Positions 9,026 through 17,692 of a stretch of 60,018 bases of DNA are shown in pieces. Every line of letters begins with the position of its first letter. Positions within the stretch are counted from its first letter, which is position 1. Location of the stretch: contig NZ_GL872282.1 in the NCBI RefSeq assembly GCF_000191065.1, positions 304,234 to 364,251 on the forward strand. The letters run 5' to 3'. The DNA is from Prevotella multiformis DSM 16608. GTDB lineage: Bacteria; Bacteroidota; Bacteroidia; Bacteroidales; Bacteroidaceae. The notes under the pieces are model-generated. The model was not told the DNA's origin. It worked only from the letters and a program-made list of their open reading frames with translations, and ran no database searches. The position numbers and the translations under genes were made by a program.

Positions 9026-11410
9026 ATGAAAAGAATTATCCTGTTTACCGCTGCACTGACATGTGCGGCAACGACAAAGGCACAAGTAACAACGGACACA
9101 CTGAAACAACAGCAGCTTGACGAGGTCGTCGTGGCAGGCGTACGTGTACAGAAAAACGCACCGTACGCTGTTGCCAATCTCAAGGAAAGCGAACTTGAGG
9201 CTTTCTCCAAAGGCGGCCGCGAGCTTCCTTTCCTCCTCTCCCAGACACCGGGCGTGCTGGCCTGGGGTGAGAACGGCCTTGGAACAGGTACATCAGCCAT
9301 GCGCATCCGCGGTGCAGCGGGCAGCCGGATCAACATCACACTGGACGGTGTGGCCCTCAATTCACCAGAGGACCAGACGGTATTCTGGGCAAACATGAAC
9401 TCCTATGCCGCACTCATGGGAAGCGTGCAGATACAGCGGGGTATCGGCACATCGACCAACGGAGACGGTGCTTTCGGCGGTTCGGTATCACTGGCGACCC
9501 ATGCACCGAACAGGAAACCCAGCGTGGAAGTGAGCGGTTCGTATGGTTCTTACAACACCTATAATACCGGTGTGAAATTCTCTACGGGCCTGCTGTTCAA
9601 CCATCTTGTATTCGACGGCGCCTACCATGAAACCGCCACCGACGGCTATGTCCACGGCACGAAGGGACGTTCGGGATCCTACTATGGCGGACTGACCTGG
9701 ATGGGCGATGATTTCCGGATCAGCTACAAGAACATCGGCAACTTCGAGAAGACAGGACAGGCATGGAACGGTGTCGTAACAGGGAGCAGCGACCTGAGCC
9801 TGATGGAAGGTACTTATGGTGCCAAAACGGGCATCATGACCTATAAGGACCTGTACGATAGGGGGCTCGGGAAGTTCAATCCGCTCTACGAATATCTGCT
9901 GACAGATGCCAACGGGGCTTTTACGAAAGATGCGGACGGCAATTACCAGACCGCACGCTACACGATGCGTGACGGCTCTTTCTGGGATAAGACGACGGAC
10001 AACTTCTACCAGAACCACAATCTCCTCTCATTCGCTTTCCATCCTTCCAGCCATTGGAACCATCAGGTAACCTTACATTACACCTACGGATACGGATATT
10101 ACAGCGAACTGAAGCCCAATGCGAAATTCGCCAAGTTCGGACTGCTCTTCTACGATTCCAACGGCAAGTTCGTCAAGAAGTCTGACTTCGTACGCCTCAA
10201 AGGGCTCACACAGCACACCTACGGCATCGTCTATACCAGCCGTTACAGGGATGCAAGCTGGGATGTGACGGGCGGACTGAACCTCCAGCAGTTCCGTGGC
10301 AGCCACTTCGGCTACCTTACCTATATAAAGAACGAACAGGCGGACGCAAAGTACCGGTCTGGCGGACGCGATTACAAATATTATGACTCCGATGCGCATA
10401 AATATGATTACAGCGGGTTCTTCAAGGCAAAATACCACTTCTCAGACTACTGGAATGTATTTATGGATCTACAGTACCGTCATGTAGAGTATCAGACGGA
10501 CGGACAGAACGACCGTTTCTACAAGAGCGGAAACGGCTATAAGAACCAGCTGCTGGACATCAGCGAGCGTTACGACTTCGTCAATCCGAAAGCAGGTATC
10601 AGCTACTACCGCAGCGGACACAAGGCGTATGCCTCCATTGCCTACGCCAACCGCGAGCCGGAGCGCAATAACTTCACTAACAACGGCAGCTATCCGGCAC
10701 CGACACCGGAACGCATGATGGACATTGAAGCCGGCTATCAGTATGACGGCAGCAACTGGCATGCCGGTGTGAACCTGTACTATATGGATTACAACAACCA
10801 GTTCGTGCAGACCGGAGCACAGAGCGACATCGGAGCGAATCTGACCACCAACATCAAAAACAGCTATCGCATGGGAGCCGAGCTGGAGACAGGATGGAGT
10901 CCGCTGCCATGGCTGACCTTCGAGGGGAATGCCGCCCTGAGCCGCAATATCATCAAGGACTTCGATGAGATGGCAAGCGTTGACTGGGAAGCCTCCTTCC
11001 GTAAGATCCACTACGGACACTCAACCCTGGCCTTCTCACCATCAGCCATCCTCAACGGCATGCTAAACCTCCATTATAAAGGCTTTGATGCTGTCTGGCA
11101 TACGAATTTCGTCAGTCGTCAGTATCTGGACAATACAGAGAATATGACCCGTTCGCTGCCCTGCTATTCACAGACGAACGTCAATATCAGCTACACCCTG
11201 CGTCCCGCCAGGCGCATTGCCGGCCTGAAAGAAGCCGTGTTCGGCGTGAACCTCAACAATATCTTCAACCGTCATTATGCTGCCAGCGGATCGGTTTACA
11301 GTTCCATCCTCGACCATGACGGCCATCCTAATGAAAACCGCTACACGCAGATCGGATTCATCCCAATGGCCGGGTTCAATATGATGGGAAATGTTACGCT
11401 GAAGTTTTAG
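9026..11410 (+). CDS. TonB-dependent outer-membrane receptor, probable thiamine transporter
   Basis: 794-residue TonB-dependent receptor predicted to take up thiamine or its phosphates across the outer membrane. Residues 1-19 form a signal peptide. A short TonB-box-like region with LDEVVVAGVRV (about 32-42) precedes the plug domain (about 50-160, with MRIRGAAGSRINITLDGV). A large beta-barrel rich in aromatic strands ends in Phe (GNVTLKF), as expected for insertion by the Bam complex. Substrate assignment rests on the TPP riboswitch directly upstream and on PnuT and thiamine pyrophosphokinase downstream, a known Bacteroidota arrangement. It has no N-terminal carboxypeptidase-like domain of the SusC type. 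Confidence 0.9.
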   Translation: MKRIILFTAALTCAATTKAQVTTDTLKQQQLDEVVVAGVRVQKNAPYAVANLKESELEAFSKGGRELPFLLSQTPGVLAWGENGLGTGTSAMRIRGAAGSRINITLDGVALNSPEDQTVFWANMNSYAALMGSVQIQRGIGTSTNGDGAFGGSVSLATHAPNRKPSVEVSGSYGSYNTYNTGVKFSTGLLFNHLVFDGAYHETATDGYVHGTKGRSGSYYGGLTWMGDDFRISYKNIGNFEKTGQAWNGVVTGSSDLSLMEGTYGAKTGIMTYKDLYDRGLGKFNPLYEYLLTDANGAFTKDADGNYQTARYTMRDGSFWDKTTDNFYQNHNLLSFAFHPSSHWNHQVTLHYTYGYGYYSELKPNAKFAKFGLLFYDSNGKFVKKSDFVRLKGLTQHTYGIVYTSRYRDASWDVTGGLNLQQFRGSHFGYLTYIKNEQADAKYRSGGRDYKYYDSDAHKYDYSGFFKAKYHFSDYWNVFMDLQYRHVEYQTDGQNDRFYKSGNGYKNQLLDISERYDFVNPKAGISYYRSGHKAYASIAYANREPERNNFTNNGSYPAPTPERMMDIEAGYQYDGSNWHAGVNLYYMDYNNQFVQTGAQSDIGANLTTNIKNSYRMGAELETGWSPLPWLTFEGNAALSRNIIKDFDEMASVDWEASFRKIHYGHSTLAFSPSAILNGMLNLHYKGFDAVWHTNFVSRQYLDNTENMTRSLPCYSQTNVNISYTLRPARRIAGLKEAVFGVNLNNIFNRHYAASGSVYSSILDHDGHPNENRYTQIGFIPMAGFNMMGNVTLKF

Positions 11411-11418
11411 AAAGAGAA

Positions 11419-11462
11419 GCCTCTCCTCCCTTCCCCAAGAAGGGAGGGATAGGAGGAGAGGC
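11419..11462 (+). promoter_or_regulatory. Strong intercistronic hairpin in the thiamine operon
   Basis: An 11-bp perfect outer stem (GCCTCTCCTCC paired with GGAGGAGAGGC) encloses a further pairing segment. It begins 9 bp after the receptor stop codon and is not followed by a T-run. It may protect the upstream message or attenuate transcription into pnuT. Confidence 0.7.
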
Positions 11463-11515
11463 TGGCTGGCGGTCTGTGGAAAAATTGACTGTGCCGTTAT
11501 TTATTTCCATTTATC

Positions 11516-12097
11516 ATGACATTAGACATGCTCGGCTGCTTTGTCGGCCTTATTTACATCTATCAGGAATACAAGGCAAGTATCTGGCTCTGGCTGACAG
11601 GCATCATCATGCCTGTCATCTATATGTTCGTCTATTACGAAGCCGGACTGTATGCTGACTTCGGCATGCAGATCTACTACACATTGGCAGCCCTCTATGG
11701 GTTCCTTTATTGGAAATTCGGAAAGAAGAAGGAAGAGGAGAAAGAAATTCCCATCACACGTTACCCACGCCGGCTGATACTCCCCTCCATCCTCGTATTT
11801 CTCCTGCTATGGGCCGGAGTGTATTTTGTCCTTGTCCATTACACCAATTCTACCGTCCCCGTATGGGACAGTTCCAGCAACGCCCTCAGCTTCATCGGAC
11901 TGTGGGCACTGGCAAAGAAATACATCGAACAATGGTGGATATGGATCGTCGTAGATGTGGAACTGTCAGGACTGTATTTATACAAGGAGATTCCTTTTAC
12001 CGCAGGACTGTATGCCCTGTATGCCATTATCGCCGTGGCAGGATACTTCAAGTGGAGAAAAAGTCTCCCAACCACCCCGGATGCACCATCCTGCTGA
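11516..12097 (+). CDS. pnuT: PnuT-type thiamine transporter (PnuC family)
   Basis: 193-residue inner-membrane protein of the PnuC/PnuT facilitator family. Several hydrophobic helices are visible, with family-like segments in the first (LDMLGCFVGLIYIYQEYKAS) and in the region WALAKKYIEQWWIWIVVDV (about 130-150), the aromatic and charged substrate-site helix. It ends with a short basic tail. It lies between the TPP-controlled receptor and thiamine pyrophosphokinase, which supports thiamine rather than nicotinamide riboside as substrate. Uptake would be facilitated and then driven by pyrophosphorylation in the cytoplasm. Confidence 0.88.
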   Translation: MTLDMLGCFVGLIYIYQEYKASIWLWLTGIIMPVIYMFVYYEAGLYADFGMQIYYTLAALYGFLYWKFGKKKEEEKEIPITRYPRRLILPSILVFLLLWAGVYFVLVHYTNSTVPVWDSSSNALSFIGLWALAKKYIEQWWIWIVVDVELSGLYLYKEIPFTAGLYALYAIIAVAGYFKWRKSLPTTPDAPSC

Positions 12098-12233
12098 AAG
12101 GGAGAAGTATCTGGTAGAAGATGTGCAGCACGGCATTCATAATGTCTGGCATTCCCTTCAGCAGGGAATCATATAGCCGACAGACAGGGTAGAAGAAAAC
12201 CTATTCAACCAACAGATAAAAGGATCAGCACAA

Positions 12234-13001
12234 ATGGTATTCAATAACAAAACAAAAGAATCTTTTTCCGAAGCAGGAGACGGCCATCCTGTCAGGTATT
12301 CCTTTTTTTCGGATGAGACAAAAGGATCTCTTTCAAAAGGGACAGATGAATCCAGCACAGAGCGTTTCTCGGCAGTTATCCTTGCAGCCGGCGACTTCCC
12401 CTATCATGTTCTCCCTCTCCGAATCCTGCGGGAAGCCAGAAACCTTGTTGTATGTGACGGTGCATTGGCAGAACTCATCGAGTATGAGATAGAACCGGCA
12501 GCTGTCGTCGGAGACGGCGACTCTCTCTCTGCCGGACTGAAGCAGCGCTACGCACACATCTATCATCAGATATCGGAACAGGCATTCAACGACCTCACCA
12601 AGGCGACCCTCTTTGCCCGCTCGCATCTGCAGATGGATGCACCGACGCACATCCGCCCACGCTTCTGCTACCTTGGGGCGACCGGGAAACGTGAGGATCA
12701 CACACTGGGCAACATCTCCCTCATGCTCTATTACCATCGCCAGCTGGGCATCGACCCGGTGATGGTAACGGACTATGGCTGGTTTGTCCCTGCATCAGGT
12801 ACAACCCGTTTCGCATCCTTTCCCGGACAGCAGGTGAGCATCTACAACGCAACCTGCAAAGAACTGACAAGTGAAGGACTAAAATGGGATGCCTATCCTT
12901 TTCAGGAACTGTGGCAAGGTACACTTAACGAGGCACTCGAAGATAGATTCACCATCCATGCAGACGGTGACTACCTCATTTACAGAACTCACAGCATTTA
13001 G
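12234..13001 (+). CDS. thiN: Thiamine pyrophosphokinase
   Basis: Converts thiamine and ATP to thiamine pyrophosphate and AMP, trapping imported thiamine in the cell. Core motifs are VCDGALAELI, VVGDGDSLS (metal/ATP site), NDLTKA, and GATGKREDHTLGN. The C-terminal beta domain (from about 170) has the usual SIYNATCKELTSEGLKWD segment. At 255 residues it is longer than the usual 200-210, because about 45 low-complexity, Ser/Glu/Lys-rich residues precede the conserved start (FSAVILAAGDFP). No later ATG is available there, so the extension may be real or a non-ATG start may be used. The gap after pnuT is 136 bp. Confidence 0.9.
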   Translation: MVFNNKTKESFSEAGDGHPVRYSFFSDETKGSLSKGTDESSTERFSAVILAAGDFPYHVLPLRILREARNLVVCDGALAELIEYEIEPAAVVGDGDSLSAGLKQRYAHIYHQISEQAFNDLTKATLFARSHLQMDAPTHIRPRFCYLGATGKREDHTLGNISLMLYYHRQLGIDPVMVTDYGWFVPASGTTRFASFPGQQVSIYNATCKELTSEGLKWDAYPFQELWQGTLNEALEDRFTIHADGDYLIYRTHSI

Positions 13002-13081
13002 TCCTTACCACGTCTCTGTCAGCTGGCTTACAGTTGATCACCACACCTGTCTGAGTATTCTCATCCGTACGGGAAAAAACT

Positions 13082-14533
13082 TCACTTGCCGATGCAGAAA
13101 TGCCTGAAGATGTTATCAAGGACCTCATGAGTCGTGATCTGTCCGCCCGTAATGTCGGCAAGCTGGTCAAGACAGATACGCAGATCCTCACTGACGAGGT
13201 CGCCGCTAAGTCCGAGCTGAAGAGCATCAATGACACGGAGGATGGACGCATCCGCATGGACAAGTGCATCATAATGTCGGACAGATGTGACAATGATGCT
13301 GTTCTCATCGATTTCCGGAATCCCTGCAGCATTGTAGATGGCAGTTTCCAAGCCTGCTATATTCTGCTTCAACTTCGCTGATATATAGACAGTCTGCGCC
13401 TCAAGCCCCGTACTTCCGGGTCTTACAGGCATATCGTCCATCTTATTAAAGACTGTTATCAACTTCTTCCCTTCAGCAAGATGCCGCATCTCACGACATT
13501 CTTCAATTGTCGGCTGCCGGTCATTAACCCATAGTACGACGGCAGCCTCCTTCATCTTCTCATAGGCACGCCTGATGCCCAACCGCTCTATCTGGTCGTC
13601 GGTATGACGGAGACCAGCCGTATCGATGAATCGGAAAGTAACGCCGTTGATCTCCGTCGTGTCCTCGATAACGTCACGTGTTGTTCCATGGATATTGGAC
13701 ACGATGGCTTTCTCCTCGTGCAGGAGGCAGTTGAGAAGTGTTGATTTTCCCACATTTGTCTTGCCAATGATGGCTACAGGAACACCTTTCTTCAATATAT
13801 TTCCTGTCTCGAAGGACTTTGTCAGACTTGCTATCCGATCATGAATCTTCGCTGCCAATGCGCTCAGTTCCGCACGGTCAGCAAACTCAAGTTCTTCATG
13901 ATCAGAGAAATCCAGTTCCAGTTCCAGCAAGGATGTCATCCTCAGGAGCTGCTCCCGAAGCCGAGACAGCTCTGAACTGAAATGTCCTTTCAACTGGCTC
14001 AATGCCAACTGGTGTGAAGCACGGTTGGATGCGGTGATGAGATCGGCAACAGCCTCGGCCTGACTGAGATCCATTTTGCCGTTCAGATAAGCCCGTTGGG
14101 TAAACTCACCCGGCTGTGCCTGCCTGCAGCCGGCATCAATGAGCAGCCTCATTACCTGATTGAGAACATATACCGAGCCATGGCAGGATATTTCCGTACT
14201 GTCCTCTCCAGTATAGCTATGTGGAGCACGGAAGACACTGACAAGAACATCGTCTACAGCCTTTTTCTCCTTGTCAAGAATCTCTCCATAATGCAAGGTG
14301 TTTCCCCTGGCTTCCGCAAGAGGCCTCCCTTTCACCCCTCGGAATATACGATCCGTCGCTTCTATCGCCCCTACCCCACTCACGCGGATAATTCCGATGG
14401 CGCCACCCGGCTGGGTTGCGGGTGCGCAGATGGGGGAAGCCGGAAGATGGGAGGCGGCTGCCGAATGCTGACAGTCGGAGGCCGACAGTTTCTCCTGTCG
14501 CCCTCCGTCTGTTTCTTTATATGCTATACTCAT
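13082..14533 (-). CDS. mnmE: tRNA modification GTPase MnmE
   Basis: With MnmG (not in this window) it installs the (carboxymethyl)aminomethyl group on wobble U34 of several tRNAs. The 483 residues comprise an N-terminal tetrahydrofolate-binding domain preceded by about 35 unconserved residues (family start near PICAPATQPGGAIGIIRVSG), a helical domain, and a GTPase domain with GKTNVGKST, the G2/G3 region (GTTRDVIED, DTAGLR) and NKMD. It ends in the invariant C-terminal CIGK motif whose Cys is needed for modification. It converges with the thiamine operon across an 80-bp gap. Confidence 0.96.
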   Translation of the reverse strand: MSIAYKETDGGRQEKLSASDCQHSAAASHLPASPICAPATQPGGAIGIIRVSGVGAIEATDRIFRGVKGRPLAEARGNTLHYGEILDKEKKAVDDVLVSVFRAPHSYTGEDSTEISCHGSVYVLNQVMRLLIDAGCRQAQPGEFTQRAYLNGKMDLSQAEAVADLITASNRASHQLALSQLKGHFSSELSRLREQLLRMTSLLELELDFSDHEELEFADRAELSALAAKIHDRIASLTKSFETGNILKKGVPVAIIGKTNVGKSTLLNCLLHEEKAIVSNIHGTTRDVIEDTTEINGVTFRFIDTAGLRHTDDQIERLGIRRAYEKMKEAAVVLWVNDRQPTIEECREMRHLAEGKKLITVFNKMDDMPVRPGSTGLEAQTVYISAKLKQNIAGLETAIYNAAGIPEIDENSIIVTSVRHYDALVHADASILRVIDALQLGLSGDLVSEDLRICLDQLADITGGQITTHEVLDNIFRHFCIGK

Positions 14534-14858
14534 TATCTTTCTTGCAGGAAAATCCTACTCATTATTAATTTTCCAATCTTGTTCTTTTCCGGTGGAAGCC
14601 CGTCACCTGACAACAGAAAGACAGCCTCCACGCAATTGTACCCGACCACTGATTCTCACCTCCCGACTGTCAACTATTCATAGGCCGTAACTAAAAAAAC
14701 ACCTTTGATGTTTTTGTTTTTCAGACGGACAGATGCTGCTTTCCGCCTGAGAGAGACTGACAGACCCTACAGCTGAAAGAACATCAAAGCGACAAGACAC
14801 AAAGAGTTGACAACATTCTTATCGACGACCGCCCAACGTACTTTCCAGAAAAGTCCTG
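14534..14858. other. Intergenic region between mnmE and the nucleoside phosphorylase gene
   Basis: 325 bp, of which 117 bp is repeat copy 2. No gene, clear promoter or terminator was recognised in the rest. Confidence 0.6.
14704..14820. repeat. Dispersed ~130-bp repeat, copy 2
   Basis: Shares TTTTTCAGACGGACAGA, CTGCTTTCCGCCTG, GCTGAAAGAA and AAAGAGTTGACAACATTCTT with the other copies. On the minus strand it begins 38 bp after the stop codon of the nucleoside phosphorylase gene. Confidence 0.8.
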
Positions 14859-15734
14859 TTATATTCTTTCAAGGACTTTCTCTATCAATCCATCAATCGT
14901 ATTCTTATAACCCGCATTCGCCTCTTTGGCAAGTCGGTTGGCAATTACCATGCAGACTGTGACCGCCTTGTGTCCCATGAGCGCCGAGAGACCTGCCAGA
15001 GCGGAAGACTCCATTTCAAAGTTCGTCACCTTCATGTTGTTATAAGAGAACTTCTCTATCTTTTCATTCAGCCTGGGATCCTGCAGAGGCAGACGCAGTT
15101 CACGCCCCTGCGGCCCGAAGAAGCCGCCGCAGGCGATCGTCACGCCACGTACCATGTCCTCCCCTGCAATACGGTCCGTCAGTTCCTTATCGGCACAGGC
15201 AACGTAAGGATTCCCCAATTGCATATCCCATTCTACCTGTTTCTTGAACTGCGCTTCAAAATCCAGGTCACACACCTGGTTGCGTCCTGCATAGAAATTC
15301 AGCAGACCGTCGAAGCCGATGCTCTTGACAGAAGCAATGTAAGTGCCGACAGGTGTAAAAGGCTGCAGGCCGCCACAGGTCCCGATACGGACAAGTGTAA
15401 GCTGGCGCAGGGTATCTTTCTCGTTACGTGTCTTGAAATCAATATTTGCCAGGGCATCCAATTCATTCACTACAATATCTATGTTATCACAGCCGATACC
15501 GGTACTCTGTGCCGTGATCCTTTTCCCATGGAAAGTCCCGGTTATCGTACGGAACTCACGGTTAGACACCTCACACTCTACATCTTCAAAATGAGATGCC
15601 ACGAGGGCTACACGGCCAGGGTCACCAACGAGAATTACTTTGTCTGCAAGATTATCCGGTTTCAGGTGCAGATGGAAAATGCTTCCGTCTTCATTGACGA
15701 TCAGCTCTGAGGGGGCGAAAAACTTTTTCTCCAT
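14859..15734 (-). CDS. Nucleoside phosphorylase, uridine phosphorylase-like
   Basis: 291-residue PNP/UDP-family enzyme that cleaves nucleosides with phosphate to a free base and ribose-1-phosphate. The phosphate-binding GDPGR motif (about 38-42), TGIGCDNIDIVVNEL, RIGTCGGLQ and the ribose-binding NFEMESSALAGL motif are intact. The overall pattern is closer to uridine than to purine phosphorylases, but the base preference is inferred. A candidate -7 box (TATCTTTG on the minus strand, 15785-15792) lies about 50 bp upstream. It stands alone, not in a nucleoside operon. Confidence 0.88.
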   Translation of the reverse strand: MEKKFFAPSELIVNEDGSIFHLHLKPDNLADKVILVGDPGRVALVASHFEDVECEVSNREFRTITGTFHGKRITAQSTGIGCDNIDIVVNELDALANIDFKTRNEKDTLRQLTLVRIGTCGGLQPFTPVGTYIASVKSIGFDGLLNFYAGRNQVCDLDFEAQFKKQVEWDMQLGNPYVACADKELTDRIAGEDMVRGVTIACGGFFGPQGRELRLPLQDPRLNEKIEKFSYNNMKVTNFEMESSALAGLSALMGHKAVTVCMVIANRLAKEANAGYKNTIDGLIEKVLERI

Positions 15735-15910
15735 AGTCTAAAAGATAAATTGGTAATACAGTTGATTGATTCTTGTTTAGAAAGCAAAGATAATAAATAA
15801 TACAAGAAAATCCAAGAGAAGCACGGAAAAATCATTCTACAGACTCTATACAAACAGAATCTTCCCGCAGTTGACGGGGCCGCTTACCCGCCGCTGCGAA
15901 AATCAGCCCC

Positions 15911-16012
15911 CCTGCCGGCGACCGTATTTCTGCCATCCCATCCACCGAATTGAAGATGCGGAGGATGACGGAATAGCCTGCCGGCGACCGTATTTCTGCC
16001 ATCCCATCCACC
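15911..16012. repeat. 36-bp perfect direct repeat with 30-bp spacer
   Basis: Identical 36-bp copies at 15911-15946 and 15977-16012, starting CCTGCCGGCGACCG and ending CCCATCCACC. Read on the minus strand each copy can encode WMGWQKYGRRQ, but no gene is supported. Confidence 0.95.
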
Positions 16013-16218
16013 CTCTTCCCGGTGATTCCCCCTCTAAGACAGGTCCGGGAAAAACCAAGTCGGCAATCGTAACCATAAAATCAAACACCCCTTCGTACCT
16101 TTCCTATCTGCGGCAAATACCGGAAAGAATGAAACCCCACACCTAAGGAAGATGATTTTGTCCTGAACTCACATAAGTTTTAGATGCTTTTGCCATCTTT
16201 CCTCTCTTTCCTCTAAAT

Positions 16219-16277
16219 GGAAAAGCATTTTCTTCATTCTACCGGCTTATAAATCACAGTTTTTATGTAAATTTGCA
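16219..16277 (+). promoter_or_regulatory. Promoter block of asparaginase, shared with the AICAR transformylase gene
   Basis: The last 34 nt (16244-16277) are identical to 54155-54188, and the preceding 25 nt are similar. It contains the -7 box TAAATTTG (16268-16275). A canonical -33 TTTG is missing, which suggests activator control through the conserved upstream bases. Confidence 0.7.
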
Positions 16278-16333
16278 GAAGAAAAGCTGCGCTCGGCAAA
16301 TCAGGAGCAAAAATCCTTTGCTATCGCTTATAT

Positions 16334-16341
16334 TACTTTTG
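16334..16341 (+). promoter_or_regulatory. Second candidate -7 box for asparaginase
   Basis: TACTTTTG fits TAnnTTTG and ends 23 bp before the ATG. Confidence 0.45.
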
Positions 16342-16364
16342 TAGAAACAACAAACTAATGCACA

Positions 16365-17405
16365 ATGAACAGAACCAACAAAGTATTGCTCATTTACACC
16401 GGAGGCACCATCGGCATGGGGCGCAACCGGCGTACCGGTGCTTTGGAACCTTTAGACTTCAGTCATCTGGTTGACAATGTTCCTGAGTTCAAACTGATTC
16501 CGACAGAGGTGGACACCTATCAGTTCGACCCTCCCATCGACTCTTCCGACATGACGCACCTGCGCTGGAAGCAGCTGGTGAAGATCGTCTCCGACCGTTA
16601 TGACGACTATGACGGCTTTGTCATTCTGCACGGTACAGACACCATGTCATACACGGCGTCGGCCCTGTCGTTCATGTTCGAGAACCTGACGAAACCCGTC
16701 ATTCTCACCGGGTCGCAGCTTCCTATCGGGCAGCTCCGCACAGACGGAAAGGAAAACCTGATGACAAGCATCGAACTGGCTTCGGCACACCATAAAGACG
16801 GTACACCGGTGGTTCCCGAAGTGTGCATCTACTTCAGCGGGCATCTGCTCAGAGGCAACCGCTCAACAAAACAGAATGCAGACGAGTTCAACGCTTTCGA
16901 CACTTTCAATTACCCTCACCTGTGCGAGGCCGGGGTCAACTTCACTTTCGACGAGCACCGTATCCTGAAACCTGATTTCACAAAACCGATGGTGCCGCAT
17001 CTGGAACTGGACAACAATGTCATCATCTTCTCGCTCTTTCCGGGGATAGAAGAGCACCTGATTCACCACATGCTCGATGCACCGGAACTGCGGAGCATCG
17101 TGATGCGGTCTTACGGCAGTGGAAACGCCCCGCAGCAGCCATGGCTTATGAACCTGCTCCGCAAGGCTTCCGAGCGTGACGTGGTTGTGGTGAATATCAG
17201 TCAGTGCATCAGCGGACAGGTCGAAATGAACCGTTACGACACAGGCTACCAGCTCAAAGATGCCGGAGTGGTCAGTGGATATGACAGCACCGTCGAAGCG
17301 GCCGTAACGAAACTGATGTATCTGCAGGCGAAGTCCGACGACGTGAATTATATCCGGGAATGTATGAACCGGTCTATTGCCGGCGAGATAACCGTTACGA
17401 CCTGA
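16365..17405 (+). CDS. ansA: Type I (cytoplasmic-type) L-asparaginase
   Basis: Hydrolyses asparagine to aspartate and ammonia. It has 346 residues and no signal peptide, which fits the cytoplasmic type I enzymes. The first catalytic Thr lies in YTGGTIGMG (Thr12/Thr15 region). The second motif HGTDTM (His89 onward) supplies Thr91 and Asp92, and the conserved Lys is in RTDGKENLM. The C-terminal domain has the usual VVNISQCISGQV segment. It is monocistronic, with two possible promoters upstream and a 19-bp hairpin downstream. Confidence 0.95.
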   Translation: MNRTNKVLLIYTGGTIGMGRNRRTGALEPLDFSHLVDNVPEFKLIPTEVDTYQFDPPIDSSDMTHLRWKQLVKIVSDRYDDYDGFVILHGTDTMSYTASALSFMFENLTKPVILTGSQLPIGQLRTDGKENLMTSIELASAHHKDGTPVVPEVCIYFSGHLLRGNRSTKQNADEFNAFDTFNYPHLCEAGVNFTFDEHRILKPDFTKPMVPHLELDNNVIIFSLFPGIEEHLIHHMLDAPELRSIVMRSYGSGNAPQQPWLMNLLRKASERDVVVVNISQCISGQVEMNRYDTGYQLKDAGVVSGYDSTVEAAVTKLMYLQAKSDDVNYIRECMNRSIAGEITVTT

Positions 17406-17451
17406 CCCGGCCGGCAGACAGACTGCCTTCCCGTCTCCTTTTCCCATATGA

Positions 17452-17496
17452 AAGGGGCCGTACCAGAAGCACTCCCTGCTTCTGGTACGGCCCCTT
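17452..17496. terminator. Perfect 19-bp hairpin after asparaginase
   Basis: Perfect 19-bp inverted repeat (AAGGGGCCGTACCAGAAGC and its complement) around a 7-nt loop, 46 bp after the stop codon. It is followed by only TT rather than a U-run, so it may be an imperfect terminator or an RNA-stability element. Confidence 0.75.
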
Positions 17497-17614
17497 CCAA
17501 GTTATGTTCCCATCCGGGAAAGACAAAAGACTTCCCCCTACGGAATCTGTCCGCCCGCCTGCGCTTGTATAAATGAATACGGCGGACAAGACGGAAAAGC
17601 ATCGTGCCCCATGC

Positions 17615-17636
17615 CGGCCTCTCCATGGAGAGGCCG
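17615..17636. repeat. 22-bp perfect palindrome
   Basis: A perfect palindrome centred on CTCCATGGAG, lying between the convergent asparaginase and sialate lyase genes, 57 bp beyond the lyase stop codon. It could act as part of a minus-strand terminator or as a protein-binding site; neither is shown. Confidence 0.7.
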
Positions 17637-17692
17637 TTGTCTCCGATCTGTTTCCATGGCCTCATGGCAGACTGCCTGCCGCAGGAACAGAC

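Larger units (their letters stand above)
15735..16364. other. Long intergenic region with direct repeat and promoter block
   Basis: About 630 bp without a supported gene. It contains a perfect 36-bp direct repeat (15911-15946 and 15977-16012), a promoter block shared with the AICAR transformylase gene (16219-16277), and a second -7 box TACTTTTG (16334-16341) just before the asparaginase gene. Confidence 0.7.

Noticed and set aside
15911..16012. CRISPR mini-array (36-bp repeat, 30-bp spacer)
   Set aside because: Only two repeats, no leader, no cas genes in the window, and the repeat sequence lacks the features of known CRISPR repeats. Kept as a plain direct repeat.
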